64,000 bases of DNA from an uncultured Clostridia bacterium (GCA_937907605.1 CALCYI010000002.1:80230-144229); one strand, 5' to 3'. Counted from the stretch's first letter, positions 9,416 through 18,300 are shown. A program made the numbers and translations. Notes: generated by a model not told the origin, from the sequence alone.

Positions 9416-10473
9416 GCTGGAAAGATAACTTAAGGAAAATTGAACCCTACGTCCCCGGCGAACAGAGCAAGGAAAAGGATATCGTTAAGCTAAACGCAAA
9501 CGAAAACCCCTATCCCCCGTCGCCGAAGGCAATTCAGGCGTTAAAGGATTTTAACGCAGAATCCTTGCGCCTTTATCCGCCCGCCGACGCGACTCCGCTG
9601 AAAAAAGCGATAGCCGATTACTACGGAGTAGGAGTTAATAACGTATTCCTCGGAAACGGCTCCGACGACGTGCTCGCGCTCGCGTTTCAGGCGTTTTTCA
9701 ACGGGGATAAGCCGATAGCTTACCCCGATATTACCTACAGCTTTTATCCCGTATGGTGCAGGCTTTTCGGTATCCCGTACAAGACCTATCCGCTTGACGA
9801 AAACTTCCGCATTAATCCAGAGGATTACAGGGAGGAAAACGGCGGCGTTGTACTCCCGAACCCGAACGCTCCAACCTCTATCGGCGAGGATACTGAATTT
9901 ATACAGAAAATCCTTGATTATAACCGCGACAGTGTCGTTATCATCGACGAGGCGTATGCCGATTTCGGAGTACAAAGCGCGGCGCTTTTCGTTGACAGCG
10001 ACAGTTATCAGAACCTGCTCGTAACGGGAACGTTCTCGAAATCACGCTCGCTTGCAGGTCTGAGAATAGGCTTTGCGATAGGCTCAAAGGCGCTTATTTC
10101 CGTGCTTGAAGCGGTTAAGAATTCCTACAATTCCTACACCGTTGATTCCCTTTCAATCGCAATGGGCATCGCTTCGTTTGAGGACAGGGATTACTTTACG
10201 GCAACGGTGGATAAGATTATCGCAACGAGGGAGAGAATGACGGCGCGCCTCAGGGAGCTCGGCTTTACCGTGCTTGATTCAAGCGCTAACTTCATTTTCG
10301 CAACACACAATGATTACAGTATGAAGGAATTATTTGAATACCTCAAAACGGAAAAGGTATTCATAAGGTACTTCAACCTCCCGAGAATTGATAATTATAT
10401 CAGAGTGACGGTAGGCACAGACGAAGAGGTTGATATATTCCTGAAAGAAACCGAAGCATATATAAGGAGGTAA
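9412..10473 (+). CDS. hisC: Histidinol-phosphate aminotransferase
   Basis: A PLP-dependent class I/II aminotransferase of 353 residues, the usual HisC length. It converts imidazole-acetol phosphate and glutamate to histidinol phosphate and 2-oxoglutarate. Visible motifs are LNANENPYPPSP near the N-terminus, GNGSDDVL, IIDEAYADF (cofactor-binding Asp/Tyr) and TFSKSRSLAGLRIG with the Schiff-base Lys at about residue 210. No other his genes are nearby, so a different aromatic or phosphoserine-type substrate cannot be excluded. Its ATG lies inside the end of the GH43 gene. Confidence 0.85.
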   Translation: MSWKDNLRKIEPYVPGEQSKEKDIVKLNANENPYPPSPKAIQALKDFNAESLRLYPPADATPLKKAIADYYGVGVNNVFLGNGSDDVLALAFQAFFNGDKPIAYPDITYSFYPVWCRLFGIPYKTYPLDENFRINPEDYREENGGVVLPNPNAPTSIGEDTEFIQKILDYNRDSVVIIDEAYADFGVQSAALFVDSDSYQNLLVTGTFSKSRSLAGLRIGFAIGSKALISVLEAVKNSYNSYTVDSLSIAMGIASFEDRDYFTATVDKIIATRERMTARLRELGFTVLDSSANFIFATHNDYSMKELFEYLKTEKVFIRYFNLPRIDNYIRVTVGTDEEVDIFLKETEAYIRR

Positions 10474-10475
10474 AA

Positions 10476-10901
10476 ATGGAAAAGCTATTTAAAGCGCTTG
10501 CGGTAATTACAAACGCGGCAAACTACGCAGTCGGTATTGCTGTTGCAATAATTCTGATTTTTAAGACGGACTTTATTTCCGTTTTTTATATCAGCTCAAT
10601 GACGACCAATGAATGTCTGTTTTTCAACCTTATAATGTTCCAGCTCGGTTTAATGCTTGTGGGCATACTAATCTGCATTATGGCAAACGATTATAAGAAG
10701 AATGAAAAGGTAATCGAATTCCCCGTGTTTTACGAATTAATACCGATAGCTATAACGGTTATAAGTATTTTCTACGGCTTCCGCGGAGAAACCTCAAGGG
10801 AGAAGCTTATTGTAATCGCGTGCGCCGTGCTCTATTCGGTAATTTCGGCGGTAATAGTATACTGCGGCTCAAGAATTTTCCAGATTTTAGGTAAAGAATA
10901 A
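10476..10901 (+). CDS. Small membrane protein, four predicted helices
   Basis: A 141-residue hydrophobic protein starting 2 nt after hisC with AGGAGG ahead of it. Four helices can be drawn at about residues 15-35, 45-68, 85-102 and 112-135. No family is recognised. It ends the rightward operon; no strong terminator is visible before the tRNA promoter. Confidence 0.75.
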   Translation: MEKLFKALAVITNAANYAVGIAVAIILIFKTDFISVFYISSMTTNECLFFNLIMFQLGLMLVGILICIMANDYKKNEKVIEFPVFYELIPIAITVISIFYGFRGETSREKLIVIACAVLYSVISAVIVYCGSRIFQILGKE

Positions 10902-10913
10902 GCGCATAATCGG

Positions 10914-10967
10914 TTGACTTTTAAAAGCTTTTATGATAATATTTTTCAGGAGTCAAAAGCTCCTGAA
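10914..10967 (+). promoter_or_regulatory. Probable tRNA-Ala promoter and leader hairpin
   Basis: TTGACT (10914-10919) and GATAAT (10935-10940) have a short 15-nt spacer. A hairpin TTCAGGAG / CTCCTGAA (10945-10967) lies between the promoter and the tRNA and may be removed during 5' processing. Confidence 0.4.
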
Positions 10968-10972
10968 TATAT

Positions 10973-11048
10973 GGGCCTGTAGCTCAGCTGGGAGAGTGCC
11001 GCGTTCGCAATGCGGAGGTCGAGGGTTCGAACCCCTTCAGGTCCACCA
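10973..11048 (+). tRNA. tRNA-Ala (anticodon CGC)
   Basis: A 76-nt cloverleaf with encoded CCA. The acceptor stem GGGCCTG / CAGGTCC contains the G3:U70 pair that specifies alanine. The anticodon loop TTCGCAA carries CGC at 11006-11008, and the T arm is GAGGGTTCGAACCCC. Confidence 0.95.
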
Positions 11049-11199
11049 AAGGTATTATACCGTCGCTTACGGTATAATACGTTTCTTGAAGGGGTGAGAA
11101 ACGAAACACCGCTTGTCACGACCGCAGGGAGCGAGAAGCGGGAGAAACAGTCCGGTGGACTGTTTCGTTGTTGAGAGGAGAACCCCTTCAGGTCCACCA
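11049..11199. repeat. Structured element repeating the tRNA-Ala 3' tail
   Basis: Begins with a perfect 12-bp hairpin (GTATTATACCGT, loop CGCTT, ACGGTATAATAC) that may be the tRNA terminator. Further stems follow: GTTTCTT/GAGAAAC, CCGCTT/AAGCGG and GAAACAGTCC-GGT-GGACTGTTTC. It ends with AACCCCTTCAGGTCCACCA (11181-11199), an exact 19-nt copy of the tRNA end at 11030-11048. No integrase or coding region fits inside 151 bp. Confidence 0.75.
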
Positions 11200-11205
11200 A
11201 AATCA

Positions 11206-11229
11206 AAATACCGCCAATGGCGGTATTTT
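11206..11229. terminator. Hairpin terminator, probably bidirectional
   Basis: AAAATACCGCC, loop AA/AT, GGCGGTATTTT: a near-perfect palindrome between the tRNA-tail element and the second tRNA-Ala. Confidence 0.7.
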
Positions 11230-11264
11230 ACGGCTTCGGCTTCTTGTACTGTCGCCGATTATAA

Positions 11265-11340
11265 GGGGCATTAGCGCAGCTGGGAGCGCACCACACTGGC
11301 AGTGTGGGGGTCAGGGGTTCAAGTCCCCTATGCTCCACCA
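11265..11340 (+). tRNA. tRNA-Ala (anticodon GGC)
   Basis: 76 nt with encoded CCA. The acceptor stem GGGGCAT / ATGCTCC again has G3:U70. The loop CTGGCAG gives anticodon GGC at 11298-11300. It lies about 220 nt after the CGC isoacceptor. Confidence 0.95.
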
Positions 11341-11341
11341 A

Positions 11342-11381
11342 TAAAACTCTGACACCTTTAGGTGTTGGAGTTTTATTTTTT
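11342..11381 (+). terminator. Terminator of the tRNA-Ala gene
   Basis: AAAACTC-GACACC / GGTGTT-GAGTTTT stem with a TTTA loop, followed by ATTTTTT. It separates the tRNA from sigK. Confidence 0.85.
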
Positions 11382-11408
11382 GAACCTTTCTCATATGATA
11401 TAACGGTG

Positions 11409-11813
11409 ATGAAAATGCTGTCTGCAATACTTTCCTTTATCGGTGCGAATATTCTCTTTTTAATCCTGCACATCCAGAACTCCTCCTCTTTTCCGAAGCC
11501 GCTTTCCGCAAAGGAGGAAAAGGAATACCTGCTTAAAATGGCGGACGGGGATATGAACGCGCGGGCTGTGCTTATTGAGCGTAATCTTCGCCTTGTATCC
11601 CATATCGTGAAAAAATACTACTCCAAAACGAACGATACCGACGAGCTGATTTCAATCGGCACGATAGGACTTATCAAGGCGGTGGACTCCTTTGATATGA
11701 ATAAGGGAATACACCTTGCAACCTACGCTTCAAGGTGTATAGAAAATGCTATACTAACACAGCGGATACTTTTGACGGTGTTTTCACTCAGAATGTGTTC
11801 CATGTCCCGCTAA
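11409..11813 (+). CDS. sigK: Pro-sigma-K, 5' half (gene split by skin-like element)
   Basis: N-terminal part of the late mother-cell sporulation sigma factor. A hydrophobic pro-sequence (MLSAILSFIGANILFLILHI) is followed by FPKPLSAKEEKEYL and sigma region 2: AVLIERNLRLVSHIVKKYY, ISIGTIGLIKAVDSF, LATYASRCIEN. This is the pattern of Bacillus pro-sigma-K. The homology stops after IEN at base 11746. The remaining 22 codons to the stop at 11813 come from the inserted element and do not resemble a sigma factor. The ATG at 11409 is preferred because an earlier start would lie inside the tRNA; its ribosome binding site is weak. The rest of the gene is at 37505-37856. Joined at the ATAGAAAA core the frame is continuous and encodes 229 residues. 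Confidence 0.93.
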   Translation: MKMLSAILSFIGANILFLILHIQNSSSFPKPLSAKEEKEYLLKMADGDMNARAVLIERNLRLVSHIVKKYYSKTNDTDELISIGTIGLIKAVDSFDMNKGIHLATYASRCIENAILTQRILLTVFSLRMCSMSR

Positions 11814-12346
11814 TTGACGAATGGAGCGTTTTATCCGCCGATAATCGACTCGCCTTGCTCCACAGGATACATTACGGTAAAATTGAGTATGGAGTTTTCT
11901 TTTCGTATCGTGTTTTCGTGAACGATTTTAAGCAGTACTCCAAAAAATCGTATGAGCAGATTGACGGCAACACGCTGCACGGCAGGATTCGTAAAAGAAG
12001 AATTGACAAACAGATATATGTAGGCGATATACACAAATTACTCGGTGTCAGTTATTCGCAGTATATTAAAATAGAAAACGGCGAGTATCAGCTTCATCAT
12101 ATGGACAAGCTTATTAGGCTTTGCGAGATACTTAATATAGCGCCCGAAGAGATTTACACGCCTTACCAGATTTTCATTATGAACAACCAGGGCAAGCAGA
12201 TAAAAGCGTATAGAAAAGCTAATGGTTTAACGCAAACCGAATTAGCAGAACGTCTTTTCGTACATAGAAAGACCGTTTCAAAATGGGAAAATAACACCTG
12301 TCAAATGCCGTTTGAGAAATGGGAAAAAATCAACGGTGTTTGTTAA
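11735..12346 (+). CDS. Double Xre-like HTH reading frame, likely C-terminal part of the recombinase in the excised circle
   Basis: An open frame of 203 codons running rightward from a GTG in sigK DNA. It has no convincing ribosome binding site. Two helix-turn-helix units are visible: LLGVSYSQYIKIENGEYQ with following helices (about residues 105-150), and GLTQTELAERLFVHRKTVSK (about 165-185). The frame is the same as that of the serine recombinase across the core: after excision codon AAA at 37502-37504 would be followed by TGC at 11747, adding 199 residues to the recombinase for 771 in all. In the integrated state it is probably silent or poorly expressed. Alternatively it is a separate regulator using an internal start, but no ATG precedes the first HTH. 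Confidence 0.7.
   Translation: MYRKCYTNTADTFDGVFTQNVFHVPLIDEWSVLSADNRLALLHRIHYGKIEYGVFFSYRVFVNDFKQYSKKSYEQIDGNTLHGRIRKRRIDKQIYVGDIHKLLGVSYSQYIKIENGEYQLHHMDKLIRLCEILNIAPEEIYTPYQIFIMNNQGKQIKAYRKANGLTQTELAERLFVHRKTVSKWENNTCQMPFEKWEKINGVC
11739..11746 (+). other. Left attachment core (attL) of the skin-like element
   Basis: ATAGAAAA, encoding Ile-Glu-Asn(part) of sigma-K. Host sequence GCTTCAAGGTGT is to the left and element sequence TGCTATACTAACAC to the right. The same 8 bases recur at 37497-37504. Confidence 0.88.
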
Positions 12347-12356
12347 GAAAGAATAC

Positions 12357-12393
12357 GCCGCAACGGATGATATTGATCCGCTGCGGCTTTTTT
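12357..12393 (+). terminator. Terminator after the HTH frame
   Basis: GCCGCA-CGGAT / ATCCG-TGCGGC stem with loop GATATTG, followed by TTTTTT. It stands 11 nt after the stop of the HTH frame and ends at the stop of the convergent small gene. Confidence 0.85.
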
Positions 12394-12556
12394 ACAGTTC
12401 CTTTTTCAGTTCTTTGAGTATTTCCGTCTTTTCGGCATACGAAATCGGAAAGGAGTTTATCCTTTCAAGCATAGCCTTGCCGACGATATATCCGGCTTGC
12501 TTTTCAAATTCTTTCCATTGATCTTCGCTTTTCGGCAGATAAACTATCGCTTTCAT
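12392..12556 (-). CDS. Small hypothetical protein, 54 aa
   Basis: Begins MKAIVYLPKSEDQWKEFEKQ and ends KTEILKELKKEL. It is a single short beta strand followed by amphipathic, charged helices, compatible with a small DNA- or protein-binding factor. GGGGAGAG lies 8-10 nt upstream of the ATG. It is convergent with the HTH frame and downstream of the relaxase gene on the same strand. No family recognised. Confidence 0.65.
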   Translation of the reverse strand: MKAIVYLPKSEDQWKEFEKQAGYIVGKAMLERINSFPISYAEKTEILKELKKEL

Positions 12557-12756
12557 AATATACTCTCTCCCCTGCTGTTGAAAGTATATTCAAGGAACTG
12601 CTTGTCATAGAACTTAATTGCCATAAGGCAACACTATTCCTTACTTGATTTTATATCAACCTCCTTAATTTATAATCTCTTTGCAGTTCGCACTGCGGGT
12701 TTAATAGTTTTCACAATACTTACCTTTCTACCTGACTGTCGTCAGGATTTTTTCAT
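12557..12756. other. Intergenic, 200 bp, between relaxase and small gene
   Basis: AT-rich with one weak hairpin CCTGAC-TGTC-GTCAGG followed by ATTTTTT (12731-12753, plus strand). The phrase CGCACTGCGGG at about 12690-12700 also occurs at about 14756-14766 beside the mobilization genes. No coding potential seen. Confidence 0.5.
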
Positions 12757-14289
12757 TTACATCGACTGACCGAAGCCTTCGTCTTCATCAAGGTCTTCGT
12801 CAGTGTCGTTACTGTTGTTCTGATTTGTGTTTTGAAGTTGTTGCTGATAGCGTTGCTGCTGGATTGCACGGCGGAGGGAGAAGTCAATAATGCCTGTGCC
12901 GATGTTGAGAAGCGCTTCTGCGTTTTCGGCTGCCCTGCGGCTGTCTTCTTCATTCTTCTCCACCTTCGTGTATTCGCCGCCGACGGAACGCTCGCCGTGA
13001 GCAATGCGTTTCTGCTGCTCTTTGGTGAGCTCCTTGCTGTCCGTCTGCTGTCGCTTTTGCGCATTGATTTCGTTGATGCGGTCAGCTGCCTTGCTGTTGA
13101 ACAGCGTGGCAATGGATTGCAGCAGGCTGTTGTAAATATTCGTGTTCTTGCCGATATTCTTCCAGCCGTTATCCGCTCCGAAGATCAGCGATTCCAGTAC
13201 CGCTTTTATCAGCATATTTTTCAGCGATTTGAATTCCTTGTTCGCTTCAATCGGAATGTCAGGTGTTTTCTCGCTGTCGTGATAGAGCGCAAGTTTCAGG
13301 CGGTTAATCTCGTTCCACTTTGCGTACATATACTGAAGCGGCAGATTTTCATTTACGATATGCTTCAGCAAATTATCTACGGTGTTCTTGACGTTCTTGG
13401 GAAGATAACCGTAAATCTTTTTGCCTTTGCAAGCATTAAGCTCATTTTGCAGTTGCTTAATCAGTTCAGCAGTTTCATCCGTAATCGGAAATCGCCTGCA
13501 GGATATTCCTTCAAGCACTTCTTTCATCTCCGCTTTCAATTCGTCACGAACGCCCGTCTGCTCTCTGAATAATTTCAGTTGTTCGTTACGGAAAATATCG
13601 TTACCGAAGGTACTGCGCATCTTTTCCATTCCCTTTTTCGTAAGATAGCCCTGACCGGTTTTTGATAAGACTATCAGGTGAATATGCGGATGATGCGTCG
13701 TGTTATGAAACGCTGCATACCATTCCATATCGCTCGGTTTAAGCTTATGCGCTTCGGCAAGCTCATTCATATTACGGCGCACACATTGTTTCCATGCATC
13801 TGCATTGTTGTAGCCAAGGCGTTCAGCGTCTTCACGGCGCAGGCTGACGACGTGCGTCCAGACGACTCCCTGATGATTTGAAACTTTTTCGGCAATGTCG
13901 TCAAGGTTAATCGCTTCGTCCGTTGCAGAAAACAGACCGTGCGAGCCGAGTTTTTCAACGCCCGGGCGCTCGGCAATATATGAAACAAGGCTCTTAAGTT
14001 CATCGGTACGGTCAGCGTCACGCTCGGCTACTGCGTCGATAAACTCATTGGCGTTAGCTTTGGACGGTTTTGAAATGAAATCGTCGAACTCAATATATTT
14101 TTTCGTATCGGGAAAGCATTTTGTAATTCTGTTTATCAGAGTGAATTGCTGCTGAGTAGCAATAGCGTTGTCAGTACCTTTCGGTAACTTTTCAACGCCC
14201 TCACGAGTACCCATATACTTTACGAGTTTTCCTGCATTTTGAACGGACGGATTTTTAATGAACCTGCTTGATACAATTATCTTTGCCAT
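12757..14289 (-). CDS. MobP3-type relaxase
   Basis: A DNA-nicking transesterase for conjugative mobilization, 510 residues. The start MAKIIVSSRFIKNPSVQNAGKL followed by YMGTREGVEKL is typical of the MobP3 group in Firmicutes elements. The HUH metal motif is HNTTHHPHIHLIVLSK at about residues 195-205; the nicking Tyr is probably among the N-terminal tyrosines. The C-terminal third is Gln/Asn- and Asp/Glu-rich and probably disordered. Its ATG shares a base with the stop of the upstream RHH-like gene (TGATG), so the two are translationally coupled. No coupling ATPase or type IV secretion genes are in the element, so transfer would depend on a helper. Confidence 0.88.
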   Translation of the reverse strand: MAKIIVSSRFIKNPSVQNAGKLVKYMGTREGVEKLPKGTDNAIATQQQFTLINRITKCFPDTKKYIEFDDFISKPSKANANEFIDAVAERDADRTDELKSLVSYIAERPGVEKLGSHGLFSATDEAINLDDIAEKVSNHQGVVWTHVVSLRREDAERLGYNNADAWKQCVRRNMNELAEAHKLKPSDMEWYAAFHNTTHHPHIHLIVLSKTGQGYLTKKGMEKMRSTFGNDIFRNEQLKLFREQTGVRDELKAEMKEVLEGISCRRFPITDETAELIKQLQNELNACKGKKIYGYLPKNVKNTVDNLLKHIVNENLPLQYMYAKWNEINRLKLALYHDSEKTPDIPIEANKEFKSLKNMLIKAVLESLIFGADNGWKNIGKNTNIYNSLLQSIATLFNSKAADRINEINAQKRQQTDSKELTKEQQKRIAHGERSVGGEYTKVEKNEEDSRRAAENAEALLNIGTGIIDFSLRRAIQQQRYQQQLQNTNQNNSNDTDEDLDEDEGFGQSM

Positions 14290-14693
14290 CAGTTGTCACC
14301 GCTCATAAGTTCGTCCGCTTCTTCCAGAGAAATATATCCGTTGGTCTGAGCAACTTCTTCATTGACAACCTTATTAAGTTCTTGCCAGTCCACGCCTGTA
14401 TAATCATTAAACGCTGCGTTAAGACGGTTTAATTTTCCGATTTCAACCGCCATCTTGAAGAGCATTTCGCACATACCTTTTTCCGTATGACGAATTTCAT
14501 TTTTGATTACTGAAGTTATCATCGGCGAGAGATAATCTGCATTTTCATTTTGCAAAAGGTAGCCGATATAGAAATCAATCGCCGTGCGGACGAAGTCACT
14601 TCGGTTGACGCAGTTGGATAAAGGCAGCACTTTATCCATTTGTTTCACCTGACTAGGCAGCTGAAAGTACGCAAACTTTTTCATCGTTTCCAT
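14289..14693 (-). CDS. Mobilization accessory protein, RHH-like
   Basis: A 134-residue protein starting at METMKKFAYF, chosen because AGGAG lies 9 nt upstream; a longer frame to 14759 has no ribosome binding site. The segment LPSQVKQMDKVLPLSNCVNR followed by SDFVRTAIDFYIGYLL has the strand-helix-helix layout of ribbon-helix-helix proteins that bind oriT. The tail ends with the acidic SLEEADELMSGDN. Its position directly before the relaxase gene fits a relaxosome partner that binds oriT and recruits the relaxase. Confidence 0.7.
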   Translation of the reverse strand: METMKKFAYFQLPSQVKQMDKVLPLSNCVNRSDFVRTAIDFYIGYLLQNENADYLSPMITSVIKNEIRHTEKGMCEMLFKMAVEIGKLNRLNAAFNDYTGVDWQELNKVVNEEVAQTNGYISLEEADELMSGDN

Positions 14694-14759
14694 TGTAATC
14701 ATCTCCTGAATTGTTAATTTGAGCATACCCCTGTAAAAAATTTCAAAAACAGTCCGCAC

Positions 14760-14917
14760 TGCGGGCTGATGTCAAAAGCGAGGCGTGGCGAGATACGCCT
14801 CGCTTTTACCTGCTTTCAATAATTTCTTCGAAATATTGAAATAATCAATCAAGTTTCAGCGTCAATTTTCGTTTCAGAGGTATTTCTTATTATTTTTATT
14901 AAGTTTTTAAACCACCC
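14760..14917. other. Candidate oriT region with two inverted repeats
   Basis: Two inverted repeats lie upstream of the mobilization operon: AAAAGCGAGGCGT / ACGCCTCGCTTTT (14774-14807) and TTCAATA-TTTC / GAAATATTGAA (14815-14840). The first could instead be the terminator of the leftward HTH gene, since it ends in TTTT. Location just ahead of the RHH/relaxase pair makes this the best place to look for the nick site. Confidence 0.4.
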
Positions 14918-15226
14918 CTACCAAATTTTATTGATAGTGTAGAGATTAGAGAGTCTGTTGCCGTTTGTGTAATCATATCGGTGCGTAATTGAAATCAAAC
15001 CTTTATCCTCAAGCACCTTAATCGCTTCATCAACCGTAGGCTCGGACATACAGCATTCTTTGGCGATAGTGCTTCTTGAAGGATAGCAGTTAAACTTTTT
15101 CATATCTGCACGGTGAAACAGATAACAGTAAACGGCAAAGTCCCTCGCCTTCAGTTTTTCTTTATAGATACAATTCGGTACGATAAAGAAATTGCCTGAA
15201 GGGAATTTTTTGTTACTATGAACCAT
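14918..15226 (-). CDS. Winged-helix DNA-binding protein, 102 aa
   Basis: A short helix-turn-helix protein. The N-terminal GNFFIVPNCIYKEKL resembles the start of RepA-N/replication-initiator type HTH proteins. It is followed by LKARDFAVYCYLFHRA, then the recognition unit CYPSRSTIAKECCMSEPTVDEAIKVLEDKGLI and a wing (ITHRYDYTNGNRLSNLYTI). This matches the HTH_36/GntR-like winged helix used by plasmid and ICE regulators. It is transcribed divergently from the RdRP-like gene, across 118 bp that contain an inverted repeat it may bind. Confidence 0.75.
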   Translation of the reverse strand: MVHSNKKFPSGNFFIVPNCIYKEKLKARDFAVYCYLFHRADMKKFNCYPSRSTIAKECCMSEPTVDEAIKVLEDKGLISITHRYDYTNGNRLSNLYTINKIW

Positions 15227-15259
15227 AATTAAACTTTTCCTTTCGCAGTATTAAATACC

Positions 15260-15290
15260 GTGTCCTAAAAAGGGAAATAAAAGTGGACAC
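15260..15290. promoter_or_regulatory. Inverted repeat between divergent genes, possible operator
   Basis: GTGTCC-N19-GGACAC lies between the HTH gene and the RdRP-like gene, just ahead of the latter's promoter. Confidence 0.4.
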
Positions 15291-15300
15291 AATATTCATA

Positions 15301-15329
15301 TTGCATTTTGAAAGGTTATGTGATAAAAT
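15301..15329 (+). promoter_or_regulatory. Promoter of the RdRP-like gene
   Basis: TTGCAT (15301-15306), 17-nt spacer, TAAAAT (15324-15329), 15 nt ahead of the ATG. Only a weak GGTGAT ribosome binding site precedes the start. Confidence 0.6.
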
Positions 15330-15344
15330 CTAATCGGTGATGAT

Positions 15345-18300
15345 ATGAATTCAAAGAAATATCGCATTTATGAGCTATCTGCAAGAGCCATAATTGCAAA
15401 CTCAAAACTGAATTCCGAGGGGAGAACAATCTTCAATCTCAACTCTGCACAGACAGAAAAGTGCAGGGTTATTTCTGCTTCTCAAGAGCAGGAAAGCAAC
15501 GCCCTGTTCTATCAGATTATGTGTGAGAAAAACGGAAACGGTTTTAGTGTTGGAGAGGAGAATGTTATCACCGAACTTGAAGATATAATCTTCTACTGCA
15601 ACTTTGAAAACATATTTGACAGAGACGGCAGTTTAAAGAAATACGCTGACCTTCAGAGCAGAGCAAGAGATATGTTTCGTCCCGAAGGTATCACGCTTGA
15701 CTTCGGCTCGAGTGCATTTCAATTCGTTGCATTTGAACGTTCGGCAAGTATGAGCCGCAACGCAAAGCTATCTTTTATCCGCGCCGACTACTATGAGCCG
15801 ATAAGGAAAAGAATAATGCTCGGTATGACAATCGATGATTGCCAGCTTTCAAAGCTTTACGCATATAACGGACTGCTGCTGTCCTCGGGAACGAGAATTG
15901 AAAACATAAATATTGAAAAGCCGCATCGGGTAATCGTAATTGATAATCAAAAATACACCGTTGATGCAACGAAAATTATTACAGTTGAAGACGACGGTAC
16001 GAATGATTCCGTTCGTAAATATACAAGAAAAGAAACGAGAGGCGCAGTGGAGATAACAGGTTTTGACGGCGAAGGTCTTATCTCAAAAGAATACGCCGCC
16101 GTTATTGACAAAGCCTACTGCGGTGAACACTGTCATACCTCTTTTCAGATTCGTCTGCCGTATGTAAAAGGTATGTTGCACCAGGTTGATTTCAAAGACT
16201 TTCTTCACAGTGCAGGAACAAAGACGATAACGGACGTTTTCGGAACCGTTCACAAGGTTAAGGATGTGGATATTATTCTGACCAAAAGTATGTTCAAGGG
16301 CTACGGCTGGTTGCTTGATAACGGTATGACGTGGGCTGACTACTGGAAGGCATTTTCTGAATACAATCACGCTTTGTATATCACGAACGTCAGCAAGGAA
16401 CATCCCGAAGAATTTACGGAACTGAACTATCAATTTCTGAATACGCTTTCGCTTACAAGAGATGAATTTCGTCCTGCCGATTTACCTGACGGTTGGACTT
16501 CTTCCCCTGCTGATAATGAGCGTAACTGGCTGACGAAGGAAACGGAAACTGCTTACTACAATCTCTGTGCTGATGAAGAATACCGTCTGAACTATTTTCT
16601 TAAATATCTGAAGAGACACAACCGCAAAACGAAGAATTATCGATTAGCTACTATACTGAAAAGCAATCCGCTTTTTATCAACGAGCCCGTTTACACAAAA
16701 GAATTAGAGAACCATGCTGAAAACATATTGAAAAAATATGCGCTTGGTAAGTTAATCGTTGCAGGCGATAACCGATTTCTTTCCGGTGATTTAATTGAGA
16801 TTTTGAATTTGCTGCTTTCGCACACCGGCAAAAAAGATAGCAGAGAGCGAAGGTTTTATTCAGTTGCCGTTTCCAATCGCTTTGCAAAGAATTCTTACTA
16901 TGCGCCGCAGATTGCGTACAAACACGGTGGCGAATGCACGCTTCTTCGTAATCCGCATATTGCAAGAAACGAGGAAATTCAGTTAGCCGTTTATCCGCAG
17001 GTAGAGCAGATGCGTAAGCATTATCTCGGTCATCTTTCGGATATCGTTATCATTGACACACATATGCTCGCCGCAGAGCGACTCGGCGGAGCAGACTATG
17101 ACGGCGATATGATTAAAACCATATCCGACCCGATTATCAATGCGGCGGTTAAGCGGAATTATGAACTTGACAGTCTTGACAATATGAACAACATTCCGCT
17201 TTTAAAAATCCCCGATGCCGAACCGCTTATCCGTAATGCTGACGACTGGGAAGCGAGATTTGAAACGGTAAAGAGCACATTTTCTTCACGCGTCGGTCAG
17301 ATATCAAATGCCGCGCTTGACCGAAGCATTATTGCTTACGATGAAAACTCCGATTCCGCTTTGCGTAAAAAGTGTCGTGAGGAAACGGAAACGCTCGCTA
17401 TATTAACGGGTCTTGAAATTGACTCTGCAAAAAGCGGAGTTAAGCCCGACCTTACCGAATATCTCGGCAGCGGAAGTATCTCACGCAGTATTTTCCTGAC
17501 TCACAAAAATCTGGTTGAACAATCTGAAACCCGTCGGGAATGGTATCAGGACACTCACCGAGACAAAATCAACAAATTCTTTTCTCAGACTGACTGGAAC
17601 GCCGTCAGTTCAAACCTTGAACTGCTCCCGTACTTTGCCCGTCAGCTGAAAAAACACACGCCGAAGATAAAGGCTCATCCTGCAAAGGACAGCGAGATGT
17701 TTGCTTTTGCGGTTAACGATAACTGGAAAGATAATCTTGATGCGGATATTCTTTCTGCAGTCAGTGACTTAATTTTGGATTATGAGGCGGTACTCAACCG
17801 CATCCGCTTTTGCAAGGTTCCGATTAAAAACAAGAACCGCAAAAGCGGTATTGACCGTATTCTTTATTCGAGAGGGCAAGAGAAAATATATAATTCTGAT
17901 GAACTGTATGCGCTTTTCCAACTACTTTCCCCTGAACGTATTTCTGCAATTCGAAATGCAATACGGGGTGAGCGTTGGCATCTGATGGGAGAAAAAGAAA
18001 GAGAAGATTTCCTGAACGGATATCTTCCCGACGATGATTTTAAGGATTATTATTCTCTCCTTTGTGATTTTCGTTTCGGCGGTTACAAAGTGCTGTACGA
18101 TTTGATTGCCGATATTGACGACGAAAACGCCGCGCTTGATAACAAAAGGCTGATTCGTGATACAGATTCAGCGACATTTGCACAGATGATGCAGGCGTAT
18201 ATGGACAAGTCCGCCGCCGTTTCATACCGTGAAGCCGTATCTGTAAAATGCAGAGAGTTGCTTGACGGAATAGTTAAGCCAACCGTAGCCGTGCAGTACG

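Noticed and set aside
11030..11199. tRNA-Ala tail duplication as attachment sites of an integrated island
   Set aside because: The two copies are only about 150 bp apart and no tyrosine integrase is near; the large element uses sigK instead.
10946..11206. Minus-strand frame of 86 codons across tRNA-Ala and the following element
   Set aside because: It runs antisense through the tRNA (the LDLRIANAALSQLSYRP signature of such artefacts) and has no ribosome binding site.
11304..11408. Longer start for sigK inside the tRNA and its terminator
   Set aside because: Would place coding sequence in the tRNA T arm and a terminator; the ATG at 11409 starts exactly where sigma-K homology begins.
11228..11473. 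Minus-strand frame over the second tRNA-Ala and the sigK start
   Set aside because: Again antisense to a tRNA, with the typical EHRGLEPLTPTLPVWCA artefact sequence; overlaps sigK.
11747..11813. Simple frameshift or decay of sigK
   Set aside because: The missing C-terminal half is intact 25.8 kb away, in frame at an exact shared core with a recombinase beside it; this is organised splitting, not decay.
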